This document shows, in pieces, positions 63,101 to 64,000 of a stretch of DNA of 64,000 bases (its first letter is position 1; each line of letters begins with the position of its first letter). Source of the DNA: Corallium rubrum. Its lineage: Eukaryota; Cnidaria; Anthozoa; Scleralcyonacea; Coralliidae. The position numbers were made by a program, and so were the translations under genes. Under the pieces are notes generated by a model. The model ran no database searches. It was given only the letters and a program-made list of their open reading frames with translations, and was not told the origin of the DNA. Location: NCBI GenBank assembly GCA_964035015.1, contig OZ035997.1, positions 17,509,923 through 17,573,922 of the forward strand. Reading direction: 5' to 3'.

Positions 63101-63806
63101 GTATTGAAGGGACAAGATCTGATGCCCCGCACCCCCATAAGGGAGCCACGTTAGTGGGATCGACTCTTCGGCCGAGCCTTTACCCACTCGCCAGCCACCC
63201 GTCGAGCCTCTGGAACGCCATAGGGATGTGCAGTGACGTCATACGGGAGCAGTGCGTTCCCTCGACAGAACCGTCTGTTAGGACTGCCTACGCTTAATGC
63301 AATCTCGGGCTCCCTAAAGCCGAACCTATTGCCGTCACTAGTAGTCCGAAGACTACATTATAGATCATAGGCGAGGCTACAATCATAGAATAATTAATTG
63401 GGACATTTTCCGCGCGAGCGCGATTTCTGACGGCATCGTAAACTCTTTGAAAAAAAAAAATCCGTCGCCTGCTCCAAACCACCATCACAGGTCTTCCTCT
63501 ACCCTCACAAGTCTACCCTCCCCCCTTCCCCCCACCATGCAATGTTGGTCCCTGGGGGTAGGCCTTACCCGCACCTCATACCATGTTTCTGAACCAACAT
63601 TGTATGGTGGGGGAGGGGGGGGGGAGGAGGAGGATAACTTAACTGTGCAAAATGCATCTTTGCTTAGAAGTGACATTGTTGCAAGTTGTCCCAATGTAAT
63701 TATTCCATGATTGTAGTCTTGCCACCACTAGTAGCCGAGGAGCATGCGAGCTACATCATAGATCGTAGGCGAACTGGTATTCCATCACCGGAATCCGTTC
63801 ATGGAC
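63101..63806 (-). mobile_element. short site-1 element, second copy, split by a MITE
   Basis: Matches 30,202-30,569 at both ends and throughout, apart from scattered substitutions and a MITE of about 320 bp (63,389-63,707). The same U2 flanks (nt 25 on the right, nt 23 on the left) are kept. Confidence 0.8.
63389..63707. mobile_element. Tc1/mariner-like MITE with TA target duplication
   Basis: Left end CAATCATAGAATAATTA and right end, complementary, TAATTATTCCATGATTG form 27-bp inverted repeats. TA flanks each side, and the empty site GAGGCTAGTCTTG is seen at 30,466. An inner inverted repeat (CCCACCATGCAATGTTGGT against ACCAACATTGTATGGTGGG, 63,531-63,613) and a G-rich run lie inside. No transposase frame. 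Confidence 0.88.
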
Positions 63807-63830
63807 TTAGCCAATAGGCCGAGAAGCGAT
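63807..63830 (-). ncRNA. U2 snRNA gene copy 6, 5' fragment (nt 1-25)
   Basis: Sense ATCGCTTCTCGGCCTATTGGCTAAG, then the short element. PSE-like octamer at 63,881-63,888. Confidence 0.93.
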
Positions 63831-63944
63831 AACGACCAATAAAAAAGTTATGTTTTGCCCGGGAAGAAGCTGAAGGAACGATGTGGTTCGGCCCAGGTCA
63901 GCCCACGCGCTCGAAGCGTCTGAAAGAAAAAAAAAAGGAAAAAG

Positions 63945-63968
63945 GTGTCTACAACACAGGGTATTCCC

Positions 63969-64000
<32 letters not shown>
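63945..64000 (-). rRNA. 5S rRNA gene copy 6, 3' end only (window edge)
   Basis: Sense GGCGGGGTTAGTACTTGGAT to the 3' end CTGTGTTGTAGACACC. Two changes in the terminal stem (TGTTGTAG for CGTCGTAG) compared with other copies. The 5' part lies beyond the window. Confidence 0.92.

Noticed and set aside
1..64000. Bacterial or viral origin of the window
   Set aside because: U1, U2 and 5S genes in tandem, LINEs with APE or RLE endonucleases and MITEs are all features of animal nuclear DNA. No operon-like host genes or viral structural genes were seen.

Overview
This is metazoan nuclear DNA, most likely from an invertebrate (phylum not determinable from this window). It is a stretch of a tandem array of small structural RNA genes. 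Each unit, read on the minus strand, is U1 snRNA - 5S rRNA - U2 snRNA - spacer, about 1.1 kb when free of insertions. Five complete U1 genes, five complete 5S genes plus one cut by the window end, and six U2 5' ends can be recognised. All lie on the minus strand. No host protein-coding gene is visible. The array meets unrelated AT-rich DNA with a minisatellite at its left side (1 to about 2,010).

The remaining sequence, well over 80% of the window, is transposable elements, mostly inserted site-specifically into U2. None of the U2 genes in the window is intact. Three insertion points within 18 nt of U2 are used. Site 1, between U2 nt 22 and 23, holds APE-type Tx1-clade elements with CCHC ORF1 proteins (43,519-52,060), a family that keeps only ORF1 (9,082-10,172; 23,366-25,161; also the 5' part of 41,115-42,442; a diverged relative at 2,010-3,020), and a 368-bp element (30,202-30,569; 63,101-63,806). 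Site 2, between nt 35 and 36, splits the branch-point-recognition GUAGUA and holds poly(A)-tailed Keno-like Tx1 elements (31,633-41,115; 53,122-58,109; 58,125-63,072) with 15-bp target duplications. Site 3, between nt 39 and 40, holds R2/NeSL-type elements with zinc fingers, RT and a restriction-like endonuclease, matching the Utopia description (10,473-15,522; 15,543-21,248; 21,268-23,350; 26,301-30,164), with a 20-bp target duplication.

Right to left (U2 sense), the U2 genes carry: U2-6, short element, Keno-like B, Keno-like A; U2-5, Tx1 element D, itself split by a 5'-truncated Jockey-superfamily LINE; U2-4, an ORF1-only/Keno-like C chimera, split by a CR1-type LINE; U2-3, short element plus Utopia-4; U2-2, ORF1-only element plus three head-to-tail Utopias; one U2 3' part (8,913-9,081) joined to a partly deleted ORF1-only element; U2-1, the diverged ORF1 fragment at the array edge. 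Each insertion duplicates or preserves the target, so further elements can land in the same gene and nested strings build up.

Two almost identical CR1/L2-like elements with intact ORF1 (coiled coil plus SGNH-hydrolase-like domain) and ORF2 (3,864-8,830; 33,217-38,180) are the only clearly recent, potentially active non-site-specific LINEs. Two MITEs with clean target duplications (TA, and 8 bp) sit inside other elements.

Regulatory sequence is legible. U1 and U2 share a proximal element AACCACAT ending 51 nt before each start. The 5S genes have TATAAAAG at -30 to -23 and a T-run terminator. The U2 3' end is followed by a UUCG-capped hairpin. The Utopia 5' UTRs contain a repeated stem-loop with compensatory base changes between copies.
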